A program made the translations under genes and the position numbers. A stretch of DNA of 64,000 nt, taken from NCBI RefSeq assembly GCF_016107625.1, contig NZ_JABASV010000003.1, positions 186,001 through 250,000 on the forward strand, read 5' to 3'. The notes under the pieces were generated by a model, which ran no database searches, was not told the DNA's origin, and saw only the letters and a list, made by a program, of their open reading frames with translations. Positions 34,560-43,248 of this stretch are shown one piece after another (positions within the stretch are counted from its first letter, which is position 1; every line of letters begins with the position of its first letter). Origin of the DNA: Vreelandella alkaliphila. GTDB lineage: Bacteria; Pseudomonadota; Gammaproteobacteria; Pseudomonadales; Halomonadaceae.

Positions 34560-37500
34560 TTAGGCACGGGGGTAAGCAATAGCCACATCCCGTGGAATCC
34601 GCTCTTGAAGCAATAGCTCGCTCGCCTGAATCATCGGTTCGCGGTGGAAGCGTTGTCGCATCTGCCCACGATGGAGCGTATTAGCGATGGCGACGATGGT
34701 CATGCCCTGGTGGTGCGCCATATAGCTACGCACAATCACCAGCTTGGCGCCTTTGGGGAGCCGTGAGCGGGTCAGATCTAGCGCTTCGTAGTAGCCATAG
34801 CGTCCTAGCGCGCCCATTTCTGCAAGGCGGCGATAATTTTTGAAGGCCCCCTCCGGGTCGATCATTGCCGCCAACCCCGTTGCGTACGGCGCGACCACTA
34901 AATCGGCCGATAGACCACGCTTCAGCCCTAATCCAGGCACCCCAAAATTGGAATATTGATAAGTATGCTCTATGTCCCGTGCGTTATACCCCGACTCAGA
35001 AATACCCCAAGGAGCTGAAAACTGGGCGGCGTATGTTTCCTGGCGCTTAACTATCAGACGGTTAGTTTGCTCCAAGAGACTGCCAGCGGGAGCGCGCATT
35101 ATTAGCGATGGCATCAGGTATTCAAACATGGAGCCTGACCAGGAGATCATTGCCGCACCCTCTTTTAAAGGGGTGGCAGCGCGCCCAAGTCGGAACCAGT
35201 GACGAGTGGCTACATCGCCTTTGGCAATGGCAAACAGGCTGGCCAGCCGTGCCTCTGAAGCCAGCAGATCATAACAACTGATGTCCAGGCTGGCGTCGTC
35301 TAGCGAGAAGCCAATCGACAGTAACTGCCGTTCTGGGTTGAGAAGAAACGCAAAATCCATGCTGAGGGCAAGCCGTCGCGCTTTACTGGCCAGTTGCTGG
35401 AGCCGCTTTACATGTGTGCCGTTGGCGATTGTGTTGTTTGTGTGGTCACCGCTATGCTGTGTAGCCGTTTTGTGCAGTGCTGCCACCCAAAAAAGCACAT
35501 CTTTATCATCGTCACTAGCGAGATGCTCATTGAAAAGGTCGCCAGCGATACTAAGTGCTTTTTTGGTTTGCTTGGTCAGGGCTTCCAAGTCTAATGGCGA
35601 TGTTTTATTTGCGCTTACGAGAGTGGCGACTTTCTCAAGCTGATCAGTGAGCGGTTTGGTGGGCGAAGGTGTTTCTGCTGCTTGGGAGGAGCGCTTAAGC
35701 TCTTCACATTTAAGTGCTTCGAACGCCAATGCCAATGTATCAGCTATTGCTTGGCGAGGGTCAGGTGAAAACGTTGTGTCCTGCCAGGTTTCCAAGGCGT
35801 TAGCGAGAGTAATGAGGTGACCAGCAAGGTTGCCGCTATCGACAGTAGACACATACCTGGGGTTTAGCGGGCGGAGATCATCGATTGCATACCAGTTAAA
35901 GAAGTGACCACGATAGCGGGGCAGGGTATGCATGACAGCAAGCGTTGTTTCTATACGGCTTAGCGCGTTGGGGTTACCGATCCAACCAAAATCACGCGCC
36001 GCCAGTATCGACAGCAGGTATAGACCCATATTGGTTGGTGACGTTCGCTGGGCGATAACCGGCCGAGGCTCTTCCTGAAAATTGTCCGGCGGCAGTAAAT
36101 TGGTCGATGTAGTTACAAAGGTTTCAAAGTAGCGCCAGGTTCTACGCGCAATAAGCCGAAGCTCAAGGGCGGTTTCTTCTGCTATGAGAGGTTGGGTCGT
36201 AATACTAGCCGTACTGCTTAGCCAAGTTGCCAGCGCAGGTGCTGCTATCCATAGTAGTGCGATCGGCAAGACCACTAGCCAAACACTACTGTTAAACCAT
36301 AACGCACTGAAGGCAATGGCTACGCCAAGTAACGTGCCGGGTGCCATATGCCGATAAAATCCCCAAACGGTCAGGTGCGGGCATTTCATCGTCTGGGCCG
36401 ACGATGTCCACTCTAGTAAATGGCGGCGAGTTATAAAAACGCGTATCAGAGTGCTAACAATGGCATCTAGCATCCGCCACGCTTGGTCGGGGAGAAACAT
36501 CAGTTGCAGCAAAATTTGTTTCAATCCCAGCGTCAGTTCATCCCACCATTGTTGGAAGTGGTAGCGAAGGTTGACGCCTGCGCGCAGTGGAGCGAACGAC
36601 GTTATTAACGACAGTAAGACCGGTATGCTAAAGATCATAATGACCATTAAGCTGCTGACAACGGCCATCATGAGAGGCAGTTGCCAGCTCACTGCAAGGC
36701 AGGCTAATAGTAACGGGGGGAGCAGCGACCGGCGTAGATTGCCGAGTATTTTCAAGCGCCCTGAAGGCGGTAATGAAGCTGTTAATAGCCAAGGGAGTAA
36801 CTGCCAATCGCCTCGCACCCAGCGATGTTGGCGTTTGGCCACCACATCATAACGGTCTGGAAAGTCTTCTATGACTTCAATATCTGATGCCAGTCCTGCA
36901 CGGGCAAAAATGCCCTCAAACATATCGTGGCTTAGCAGGCTGTTTTCAGCGATACGGCCCTCTAGTGATGCTTCAAAGGCATCAATATTATAAATACCTT
37001 TCCCTGCAAACGAGCCATCACCAACTAGGTCTTGATAAAGATCTGAAATGGCGGCGGCATAAGGGTCAATGCCGCCTGGAGAAGAGCACAGCTGTTGATA
37101 AATAGAGCCTCTTTCGCCTGTAGGCATCGATTGAGTGACGCGCGGTTGCAAAATTGCATAGCCTTCGACTACCCGCCGTTGCTGCGGATCAAATCGAGGG
37201 TGGTTTAACGGGTGGGCTATTTTGCCAACCAGTTTGCTGGCGGCTCCTCTTGGCAGGCGTGTATCGGCGTCCAGCGTGAGAATATAGTGCACATTTCTTG
37301 GTAGGGAAGGTGGGTCCCTGAAGGTCGTATCGGTTGCGCCACGTAACAGTTTATTGAGCTCATGAAGCTTGCCCCGTTTGCGCTCCCATCCCATCCAGCA
37401 TTGTTCACCTGCGTTGTAGACGCGGTTGCGGTGCAGTAAAAAGAAGCGCTTTTCATGGCTAGCAGGACAGTAGCGTTTGTTTAATTCCTCAATGCGTTTT

Positions 37501-39284
37501 TCACAAATGCTTAACAGTGCCTCATCGGTGGCTAGTTCTGCCTGTTGGGCATCAACACCATCCGTTAACAGTGCATAGCTAATAGCACCGCCATCACTAC
37601 CCAGATGGTGCACCTCAAGCCGATCAAGCTGTTCTTTTAAGTCGGCTTCATTGGTCAATAGCGTTGGCATTGCCACCAGCGTACGAAGAGAGGGGGGAAC
37701 ACCTTTGGAGAGGTCTAGGCTAGGCAGTGGCTGAGCGCCGATATTATAAATAACGAAACGATTGACGATAGACGTAGCGATCTCAATCGTGGGTAGTACG
37801 CCCAGGGCTGCCAATAACCATAACCAAAGCGACGACACCTCGCCTGAATGCATTGATAGCAGCAACCACCCGGCCAATATCACCAAAGCGACTGACGTCG
37901 CTGTCAGCATTATGACGTAGCCATTGATGCCATTTTTCAACAGCAGCTGGCGAAATCGCCGCTTCAATGGCGGGCGATAGTTAAGGCGTTCTTCTAACGT
38001 ATGCCTACCCGCTGCTACTAAAAAATAACCGGGGTCTTCGACTCGTGCTGCCTCATGGACATCATCGGTAAGTGGCAGCGCTTCTCTTGATAGCGTTAAC
38101 GTATGATCAACGACTTCCAACTCGCTATAGGCTGAGCCACGGGCGAGCTCTTCCACTGCAATGCGATACTGATTACGTGTTGAAAAATCGTACTGCGCAA
38201 AGCGGCTATGTTCGCGTAATTTTACGTCTACCAAGCTGACACTTTCGAAAAGCTCAGCCCAATCGGTGCTGGAGATAAAACGCATACTGGTAATGATATT
38301 TCGCACAGTAACGTTCGCTGCACCTTGGCGCTGTTGGGTACTTTGCACCACATCATCAATAGATTCGCCCTGGCGATTAAGCTGCTCGAAAAGCCAGCAG
38401 GCAAGTGCATTGGTATGGGGGTTAACGCCGCGTAAACGTTTGGCTAATTGAGCTATAAAGGGCGCCGACAGTGGTGTTTTCTGAGACGTAAAAGAAGGGA
38501 ATTGATGATCAACTGAACCCTCATCCATTGAACAGTTATCTGTCGAGACGCTATTAGCCGATTCGTTGTTTATCGAGTCGTTGTAAGTTGAATAATGGTT
38601 GGAGGAGTCGTTTCTCTTTGGCGAGCCATTTTCAGTAGCAATCCATTTAGCCGCAAGTGTATCCGCGGCATCGCGTGCCGTTTGTTCAGTAATGATTTGA
38701 TCGGCAAGTCGACGTAAATTTTCAACTAATACAATGCGAAGCGTTATCGCGACCGCCCATAACTCTCCAATTGTTAGTGGCTGTATGCGTTGATAAGCTT
38801 TAATAAATGTACGTAAGTTAGCGAGTTCTATATTGCTATCGGTATGTGCAATAAAAGCCCATGTAATACCAAATACGCGTGGATAGCCCGCAAAAGGTCC
38901 TTCTGCAAGCTTTGGTAACTGTCGGTAATAACCCGGCGGAAGGTCGCCGCGTATTTCACGAATTTGTGCTTCGATAAGATGATAATTATCAAGTAACCAA
39001 GCGGCAGCGGGAACGACATCTCGACCTTCTGCCAGCGTGACAGCGCAAGCGCGGTAAGCGGCAAGTAATACGCGTGCATTATCGTTTAGGCGGTGCGTTA
39101 ACGACGCCACTTTAGGTGGGCTTGCTGTCACAACCTGCGCCAGCGCTAAACTACCTGCGTGCTGTTCAAGCCGTTCTGCACTAAACAACTCTTCACGTAC
39201 TGGCGCAGAGGAGCTCCACAATGCCATAGAAGCTTTGTGTTGGCGCACACGACGAAATAAAGGCGTCTGAAAAAAAAGAGTCAC
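34560..39284 (-). CDS. ndvB: Cyclic beta-1,2-glucan synthase, N-terminal half (GT84 and glucoamylase-like part)
   Basis: 1574 residues. An N-terminal cytoplasmic region is followed by membrane helices (about 460-520 and again about 840-1000) and a family 84 glycosyltransferase domain with TLDADTRLPRGA (DxD), LLSHDMFEG and QHRWVRGDWQ (the QxxRW-type motif). A glucoamylase-like domain (about 1060-1560) contains VPGLGLKRGLSADLVVAPYATGLAA. The protein makes linear and cyclic beta-1,2-glucan from UDP-glucose at the inner membrane, for osmoadaptation in the periplasm. It ends IAYPRA-stop where homologues continue into an acidic linker and the GH94 half; GAA to TAA would explain the break. GTG start at 39284 with AGGA upstream. 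Confidence 0.87.
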   Translation of the reverse strand: MTLFFQTPLFRRVRQHKASMALWSSSAPVREELFSAERLEQHAGSLALAQVVTASPPKVASLTHRLNDNARVLLAAYRACAVTLAEGRDVVPAAAWLLDNYHLIEAQIREIRGDLPPGYYRQLPKLAEGPFAGYPRVFGITWAFIAHTDSNIELANLRTFIKAYQRIQPLTIGELWAVAITLRIVLVENLRRLADQIITEQTARDAADTLAAKWIATENGSPKRNDSSNHYSTYNDSINNESANSVSTDNCSMDEGSVDHQFPSFTSQKTPLSAPFIAQLAKRLRGVNPHTNALACWLFEQLNRQGESIDDVVQSTQQRQGAANVTVRNIITSMRFISSTDWAELFESVSLVDVKLREHSRFAQYDFSTRNQYRIAVEELARGSAYSELEVVDHTLTLSREALPLTDDVHEAARVEDPGYFLVAAGRHTLEERLNYRPPLKRRFRQLLLKNGINGYVIMLTATSVALVILAGWLLLSMHSGEVSSLWLWLLAALGVLPTIEIATSIVNRFVIYNIGAQPLPSLDLSKGVPPSLRTLVAMPTLLTNEADLKEQLDRLEVHHLGSDGGAISYALLTDGVDAQQAELATDEALLSICEKRIEELNKRYCPASHEKRFFLLHRNRVYNAGEQCWMGWERKRGKLHELNKLLRGATDTTFRDPPSLPRNVHYILTLDADTRLPRGAASKLVGKIAHPLNHPRFDPQQRRVVEGYAILQPRVTQSMPTGERGSIYQQLCSSPGGIDPYAAAISDLYQDLVGDGSFAGKGIYNIDAFEASLEGRIAENSLLSHDMFEGIFARAGLASDIEVIEDFPDRYDVVAKRQHRWVRGDWQLLPWLLTASLPPSGRLKILGNLRRSLLPPLLLACLAVSWQLPLMMAVVSSLMVIMIFSIPVLLSLITSFAPLRAGVNLRYHFQQWWDELTLGLKQILLQLMFLPDQAWRMLDAIVSTLIRVFITRRHLLEWTSSAQTMKCPHLTVWGFYRHMAPGTLLGVAIAFSALWFNSSVWLVVLPIALLWIAAPALATWLSSTASITTQPLIAEETALELRLIARRTWRYFETFVTTSTNLLPPDNFQEEPRPVIAQRTSPTNMGLYLLSILAARDFGWIGNPNALSRIETTLAVMHTLPRYRGHFFNWYAIDDLRPLNPRYVSTVDSGNLAGHLITLANALETWQDTTFSPDPRQAIADTLALAFEALKCEELKRSSQAAETPSPTKPLTDQLEKVATLVSANKTSPLDLEALTKQTKKALSIAGDLFNEHLASDDDKDVLFWVAALHKTATQHSGDHTNNTIANGTHVKRLQQLASKARRLALSMDFAFLLNPERQLLSIGFSLDDASLDISCYDLLASEARLASLFAIAKGDVATRHWFRLGRAATPLKEGAAMISWSGSMFEYLMPSLIMRAPAGSLLEQTNRLIVKRQETYAAQFSAPWGISESGYNARDIEHTYQYSNFGVPGLGLKRGLSADLVVAPYATGLAAMIDPEGAFKNYRRLAEMGALGRYGYYEALDLTRSRLPKGAKLVIVRSYMAHHQGMTIVAIANTLHRGQMRQRFHREPMIQASELLLQERIPRDVAIAYPRA

Positions 39285-39421
39285 GGGTTACATCCTGATG
39301 AATGTGTACAGCACAGCTCTTAAAACAATGCTTTTCTATCAGGACGATGTGCTTAACGTTCGCTGCTGTCGGTTCGATAACGCACATTGCGTGCGTAACC
39401 GTGATAGGGCGATCTAAAGTG

Positions 39422-40030
39422 CTAGCGTAGGGTCCAATAGCCTCCCCATAGCCGCGTGGCAGTCGTGATTAGGCAAGCGACTGCGAATAGCCCCGCTAAC
39501 CATGGAAAATAGTGAGGAAATAGGCAAAAGAGCACTAACGCGATCACTGTTTCTGTGCCTTCGGTTAACCCCTCTAAATAGTAAAATGCCTTTTGTGGAA
39601 AGTTTGGCCGTTCAACATTGCGTGCTTTCGCCGCAATAGCAAAGGCTAAAAACGATGTTCCTGTGCCGATAAATGCGAATAGCAGTACCGCGGCTGCCAG
39701 CGCATTTTGCCCAGGGTTAGCCAGCGCGAACCCCAGTACGACCGCGGCATAAAAGACAAAATCCAACCCGATATCAATAAACCCACCCGCATCGCTTTGC
39801 TGGCTGCTTAGCCGGGCAAGTGCGCCATCCAGCCCATCACCAAGGCGGTTCAATAAAATCGCCATTAGTGCCAAAACATAATATTCAAAGGCTAATAGCG
39901 GTAGCGCGCTCATACCCACTAAAAAAGCCACTAAGGTAACTTGGTCAGGGGTAACCTGCCGATTGCTGAGATACCGAGCCATACTGGCAAGTGGCCGATG
40001 GGTCAACGGCATAGTAAAACGGTCGAGCAC
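39422..40030 (-). CDS. CDP-alcohol phosphatidyltransferase family protein
   Basis: A 202-residue membrane protein with about six helices. The family signature DGx2ARx8Gx3Dx3D is complete as DGALAR...GFIDIGLD (residues about 67-90), so the metal-binding aspartates for CDP-alcohol transfer are present. The acceptor alcohol is unknown; the group includes phosphatidylglycerophosphate, phosphatidylcholine and inositol-phosphate synthases. Strong RBS AAGGAGG before a GTG start at 40030. It lies upstream of the ndvB locus on the same strand (about 140 bp apart) and may be co-transcribed; a link to lipid or glucan head-group modification is only inference. Confidence 0.85.
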   Translation of the reverse strand: MLDRFTMPLTHRPLASMARYLSNRQVTPDQVTLVAFLVGMSALPLLAFEYYVLALMAILLNRLGDGLDGALARLSSQQSDAGGFIDIGLDFVFYAAVVLGFALANPGQNALAAAVLLFAFIGTGTSFLAFAIAAKARNVERPNFPQKAFYYLEGLTEGTETVIALVLFCLFPHYFPWLAGLFAVACLITTATRLWGGYWTLR

Positions 40031-40109
40031 GTGAGTACCTCCTTAGAAAAAGACTCAAACCTACCGTGATAAAAGTGCAGTGTCACATCAGGGTAAGGAG
40101 CGCTAAAAG

Positions 40110-40141
40110 CTACAACTAAAGTTGTTAGACTTTGGTTGTAG
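40110..40141. promoter_or_regulatory. Dyad in the divergent spacer before the DASS transporter
   Basis: Arms CTACAACTAAAG and CTTTGGTTGTAG (one mismatch or G-T pair) surround an 8-base centre, and the left arm overlaps a second dyad, ACAACT-AA-AGTTGT. It lies between two divergent genes, where a terminator would be pointless, so a protein-binding operator is the better reading. Confidence 0.5.
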
Positions 40142-40283
40142 TTTTCGTCAATTCGCTGGACTAATACCTGGCTGCAGTGAATAAAGGGCACCAAAAAACC
40201 AGCTAGGCTGGTTTAAATACGCCATAGGGGGTTGCTGAGAGAAGCTCCCTTTCGATCACCTGACTGCGAACGGTACTTTGATA

Positions 40284-41942
40284 ATGCGCAGAACTGCCAC
40301 CATGACACTCTGGGAGTCGCTTTGGCACTCCCATGACCAAGTCAAAAACCTACTTATGTGTGCGTTGCCAACCTCCGGCGCTGGACGCTCATCCTCTACT
40401 ACGTCAGGTGAGCAACAACACTCGGGTAGCAGACCGCCAAAGCCACCTGCCTATACGACAGCTCAAAAGGTTGGGCTAGTGCTAGGGCCGATGCTGTTTG
40501 CCTTCGTGCTGCTGTTTTTCCACCCGGCGGAGCTTAGCTTAGAAGGCCGCATGGTACTTGCCACCACGCTTTGGGTAGCCGTGTGGTGGATTACCGAAGC
40601 CATACCTATTCCTGTTACGTCACTTTTGCCCATTGTATTGCTGCCGATCACTGGGGCGCTTGAGAGCAGTGCGGTTACGGCAGCATACGGCAATCCTATT
40701 ATCTTCCTTTTCCTCGGCGGTTTTATGATTGCCCTGGCGATGGAGAAGTGGGATCTGCATAAGCGTATTGCCCTCACCATTATTTCGGTATTGGGCACCA
40801 GCATTAACAGTATTGTGTTCGGCTTTATGGCGGCCACTGGCTTTTTGTCGATGTGGGTATCCAACACGGCATCGGTCATGATGATGCTGCCTATTGGCAC
40901 CGCGATTGTGTATCAGGTGACCCAGGAACTGAATAAGAGCGAGGGTGATCATAGCGAAGACATCGATAAATTCAGTAAAGCGCTGATTTTTGGCGTCGGC
41001 TACGGCGGCACTATCGGCGGTTTGGGTACCCTGATTGGTACGCCTCCCAATATCATCCTGGCAGCGATTGTGAATGAGCTGTTTGGTGTTGAAATCACCT
41101 TTGCCAGCTGGATGATGTTTGCTTTTCCAGTCGTTGTGGTGCTGCTGTTTATTGGTTGGCTAATGCTAACACGCTTTATTTACCCCATTAAATTCAGCAA
41201 CCTTCCGGGTGGCAAAGCGCTCATTGCTAAGGAAAAAGCCGCGCTGGGTAAGATCACCTTCGAAGAGAAAGCCGTGCTGGTTGTTTTCCTGTTAGCGGCA
41301 TTTTTCTGGATTACCCGTTCTTTCCTGTGGCAAGGTCAAATACTCACCATTCCAGGTATTAACGACACGATGATTGCCATTGTGGCGGCGATTGCGCTGT
41401 TCTTAATTCCTTCGCCAAACAAAGGCGGCTGCCTGCTGGGGTGGGATATTGCCAAAGACGTGCCCTGGGGCATTTTGTTGCTATTTGGCGGTGGCTTGGC
41501 GATTGCTGCTGGCTTCGGTTCCTCTGGATTAGCCGCCTGGATTGGTGGTCAGATGAGCGTGTTGGAAGGCGTTAACTTCTTGCTGGTGATCTTGCTTGCC
41601 GCTGGAATGGTGTTGTTCTTGACCGAAATTACCTCCAATACAGCAACGGCCACGATGATTCTTCCGGTGCTTGCCTCGCTGGCGTTGGCGTTGGATATCC
41701 ATCCGTTCGTGCTAATGGTACCTGCGGCCATGGCAGCTAACTGCGCTTTTATGCTGCCGGTGGGTACTCCCCCCAATGCGATTATTTTTGCGACCGGAAA
41801 AATCAAAATTATCGAAATGGTACGCAACGGCTTCTGGCTGAATATTTTCGCGCTACTGCTGATCGTCGCGGCGGTTTATTTCTTATTGCCCCTCATGTGG
41901 GGTATTGACTTAACCACCTATCCGGACGCGTTCCGCGACTAA
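40284..41942 (+). CDS. DASS-family Na+:dicarboxylate symporter (SLC13-like)
   Basis: About 552 residues. The N-terminal 55 residues are polar and probably cytoplasmic, followed by about eleven helices. Both DASS sodium/substrate signatures are present: FMAATGFLSMWVSNTASVMMMLP with SNT (first repeat) and GTLIGTPPNIILA, and in the second repeat ITSNTATATMILPVLASLAL and LPVGTPPNAIIFATG. It takes up succinate, malate or similar acids with Na+. The start is uncertain (ATG 40284, or ATG 40302, or TTG 40278) as no strong RBS is seen. It ends at a good terminator. Confidence 0.88.
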   Translation: MRRTATMTLWESLWHSHDQVKNLLMCALPTSGAGRSSSTTSGEQQHSGSRPPKPPAYTTAQKVGLVLGPMLFAFVLLFFHPAELSLEGRMVLATTLWVAVWWITEAIPIPVTSLLPIVLLPITGALESSAVTAAYGNPIIFLFLGGFMIALAMEKWDLHKRIALTIISVLGTSINSIVFGFMAATGFLSMWVSNTASVMMMLPIGTAIVYQVTQELNKSEGDHSEDIDKFSKALIFGVGYGGTIGGLGTLIGTPPNIILAAIVNELFGVEITFASWMMFAFPVVVVLLFIGWLMLTRFIYPIKFSNLPGGKALIAKEKAALGKITFEEKAVLVVFLLAAFFWITRSFLWQGQILTIPGINDTMIAIVAAIALFLIPSPNKGGCLLGWDIAKDVPWGILLLFGGGLAIAAGFGSSGLAAWIGGQMSVLEGVNFLLVILLAAGMVLFLTEITSNTATATMILPVLASLALALDIHPFVLMVPAAMAANCAFMLPVGTPPNAIIFATGKIKIIEMVRNGFWLNIFALLLIVAAVYFLLPLMWGIDLTTYPDAFRD

Positions 41943-41965
41943 CAGCCAGCCACTACTGTTGCTTC

Positions 41966-41986
41966 AGCCCCGCCATGTGCGGGGCT
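41966..41986 (+). terminator. Rho-independent terminator after DASS transporter
   Basis: AGCCCCGC / GCGGGGCT stem with a CATGT loop followed by TTTTTG. A short imperfect tandem repeat (AGCTTTGGTAGAA, AGCTTTGGTAAAA, AGCTTTTTG) follows at 41998-42031. Confidence 0.92.
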
Positions 41987-42099
41987 TTTTGTAGAGAGCT
42001 TTGGTAGAAAGCTTTGGTAAAAAGCTTTTTGTGCTGCGTGACGGACAGTTTGGAATGCAGATTGCTATGATGGGGCATATTTTTTGCGTTGAGCCTGCC

Positions 42100-43248
42100 A
42101 TGCGACTACTTCATACCGCCGATTGGCACTTAGGGCGGCTGTTTCACAACCTCTCCCTGCTGGAAGACCAGCGCCATGTATTGAACCAGCTACTGGATAT
42201 TATCGACCGCAATGCGGTGGATGCTGTGCTGGTTGCAGGCGATATCTACGACCGTTCGGTGCCGCCATCCGCCGCCGTCACGCTGTTAGATGAGGTGCTT
42301 GGTGAGCTGTGTGAAAAGCGTGGCCTACCGGTGATTATGATTTCCGGCAACCACGACGGCTCTGAGCGACTCGGCTTCGGGGCGCGTCACCTGCGCCAAG
42401 CAGGGCTGCATATTCTGTCTGATCTATCTGCCTGCGATCACCCGATGACACTGTCGATTAATGGGGAAGAAGTGGATGTGTTCGGTATTCCCTACGCTGA
42501 CCCGGAGTATGTACGCAGCCAGTTTTCGGTGGATGTCCGCGATTTCGACAGCGCTCACCGTTTCTTAGTCGACCGTATCAACACCCAGCGCCAAGCGGGA
42601 CGCCCCACCGTACTAATGAGCCACTGCTTTGTGGATGGCGGCAGTGCCAGCGATTCAGAGCGACCGTTAACCTTGGGAGGCGCGGAAAGCGTTGCTTGGG
42701 AGCCGATGCAGTCGTTTGACTATGTCGCCTTAGGCCATCTTCATGGGCCGCAGTATCGCGGCGGTGAACATATTCGCTATAGTGGCTCGCTGCTTAAATA
42801 CAGCTTCTCAGAGGCTAACCAGCGCAAAGGCGTCACGCTGGTGGATATTGGCCCCGAGGGCGTGAGCCAGATTGAACACCGACCGCTGACGCCGCGCCGA
42901 GAGGTACGTGTGCTGGAGGGCGAGCTGGCCGAGCTGCTAGCACAAGGCAGAACCGATACCCAAGCCGATGACTATTTGTTAGTGCGTATGACCGACCGCC
43001 ACGCGATTCTTGACCCCATGGGCAAGCTACGCGAGGTCTACCCCAACGTGCTGCATTTAGAAAAGCCCGGCATGCTGGAAGCCCAAGGGCGGCAGCAGTT
43101 AGATCGCGAACGGCTGCAATTTAGTGCTTTGGATATGTTTAGCGATTTCTTTACCCAAACCAGTGGGGACACCATGAGTGATGAGCAGGCCAGCGCCATG
43201 CGCGAACTCATCACCGCCCTAAGCCGTGAGCAGGAGAGCCAGTCATGA
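42100..43248 (+). CDS. sbcD: Exonuclease SbcCD subunit D
   Basis: A 382-residue metallophosphoesterase of the Mre11/SbcD type. The phosphodiesterase motifs are in order: TADWHLG (Asp and His), GDIYDR, SGNHDG and the GHLHGPQ end motif. With SbcC it forms an ATP-dependent nuclease that cleaves hairpins and protein-blocked DNA ends. The frame is open to 42001, but ATG 42100 (MRLLHTADWHLG) matches the family start. It overlaps sbcC by ATGA, so the two are coupled. Confidence 0.94.
   Translation: MRLLHTADWHLGRLFHNLSLLEDQRHVLNQLLDIIDRNAVDAVLVAGDIYDRSVPPSAAVTLLDEVLGELCEKRGLPVIMISGNHDGSERLGFGARHLRQAGLHILSDLSACDHPMTLSINGEEVDVFGIPYADPEYVRSQFSVDVRDFDSAHRFLVDRINTQRQAGRPTVLMSHCFVDGGSASDSERPLTLGGAESVAWEPMQSFDYVALGHLHGPQYRGGEHIRYSGSLLKYSFSEANQRKGVTLVDIGPEGVSQIEHRPLTPRREVRVLEGELAELLAQGRTDTQADDYLLVRMTDRHAILDPMGKLREVYPNVLHLEKPGMLEAQGRQQLDRERLQFSALDMFSDFFTQTSGDTMSDEQASAMRELITALSREQESQS

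Noticed and set aside
30516..39284. Reading the two ndvB halves as two natural, separate enzymes (cellobiose phosphorylase plus glycosyltransferase).
   Set aside because: The halves are in one continuous frame with only one stop codon between them and match consecutive parts of a single known protein, so an interrupted gene is the simpler reading.
40196..40214. A small AAACCAGC/GCTGGTTT hairpin with T run on the minus strand.
   Set aside because: No leftward gene precedes it, so a terminator role has no transcript to end.
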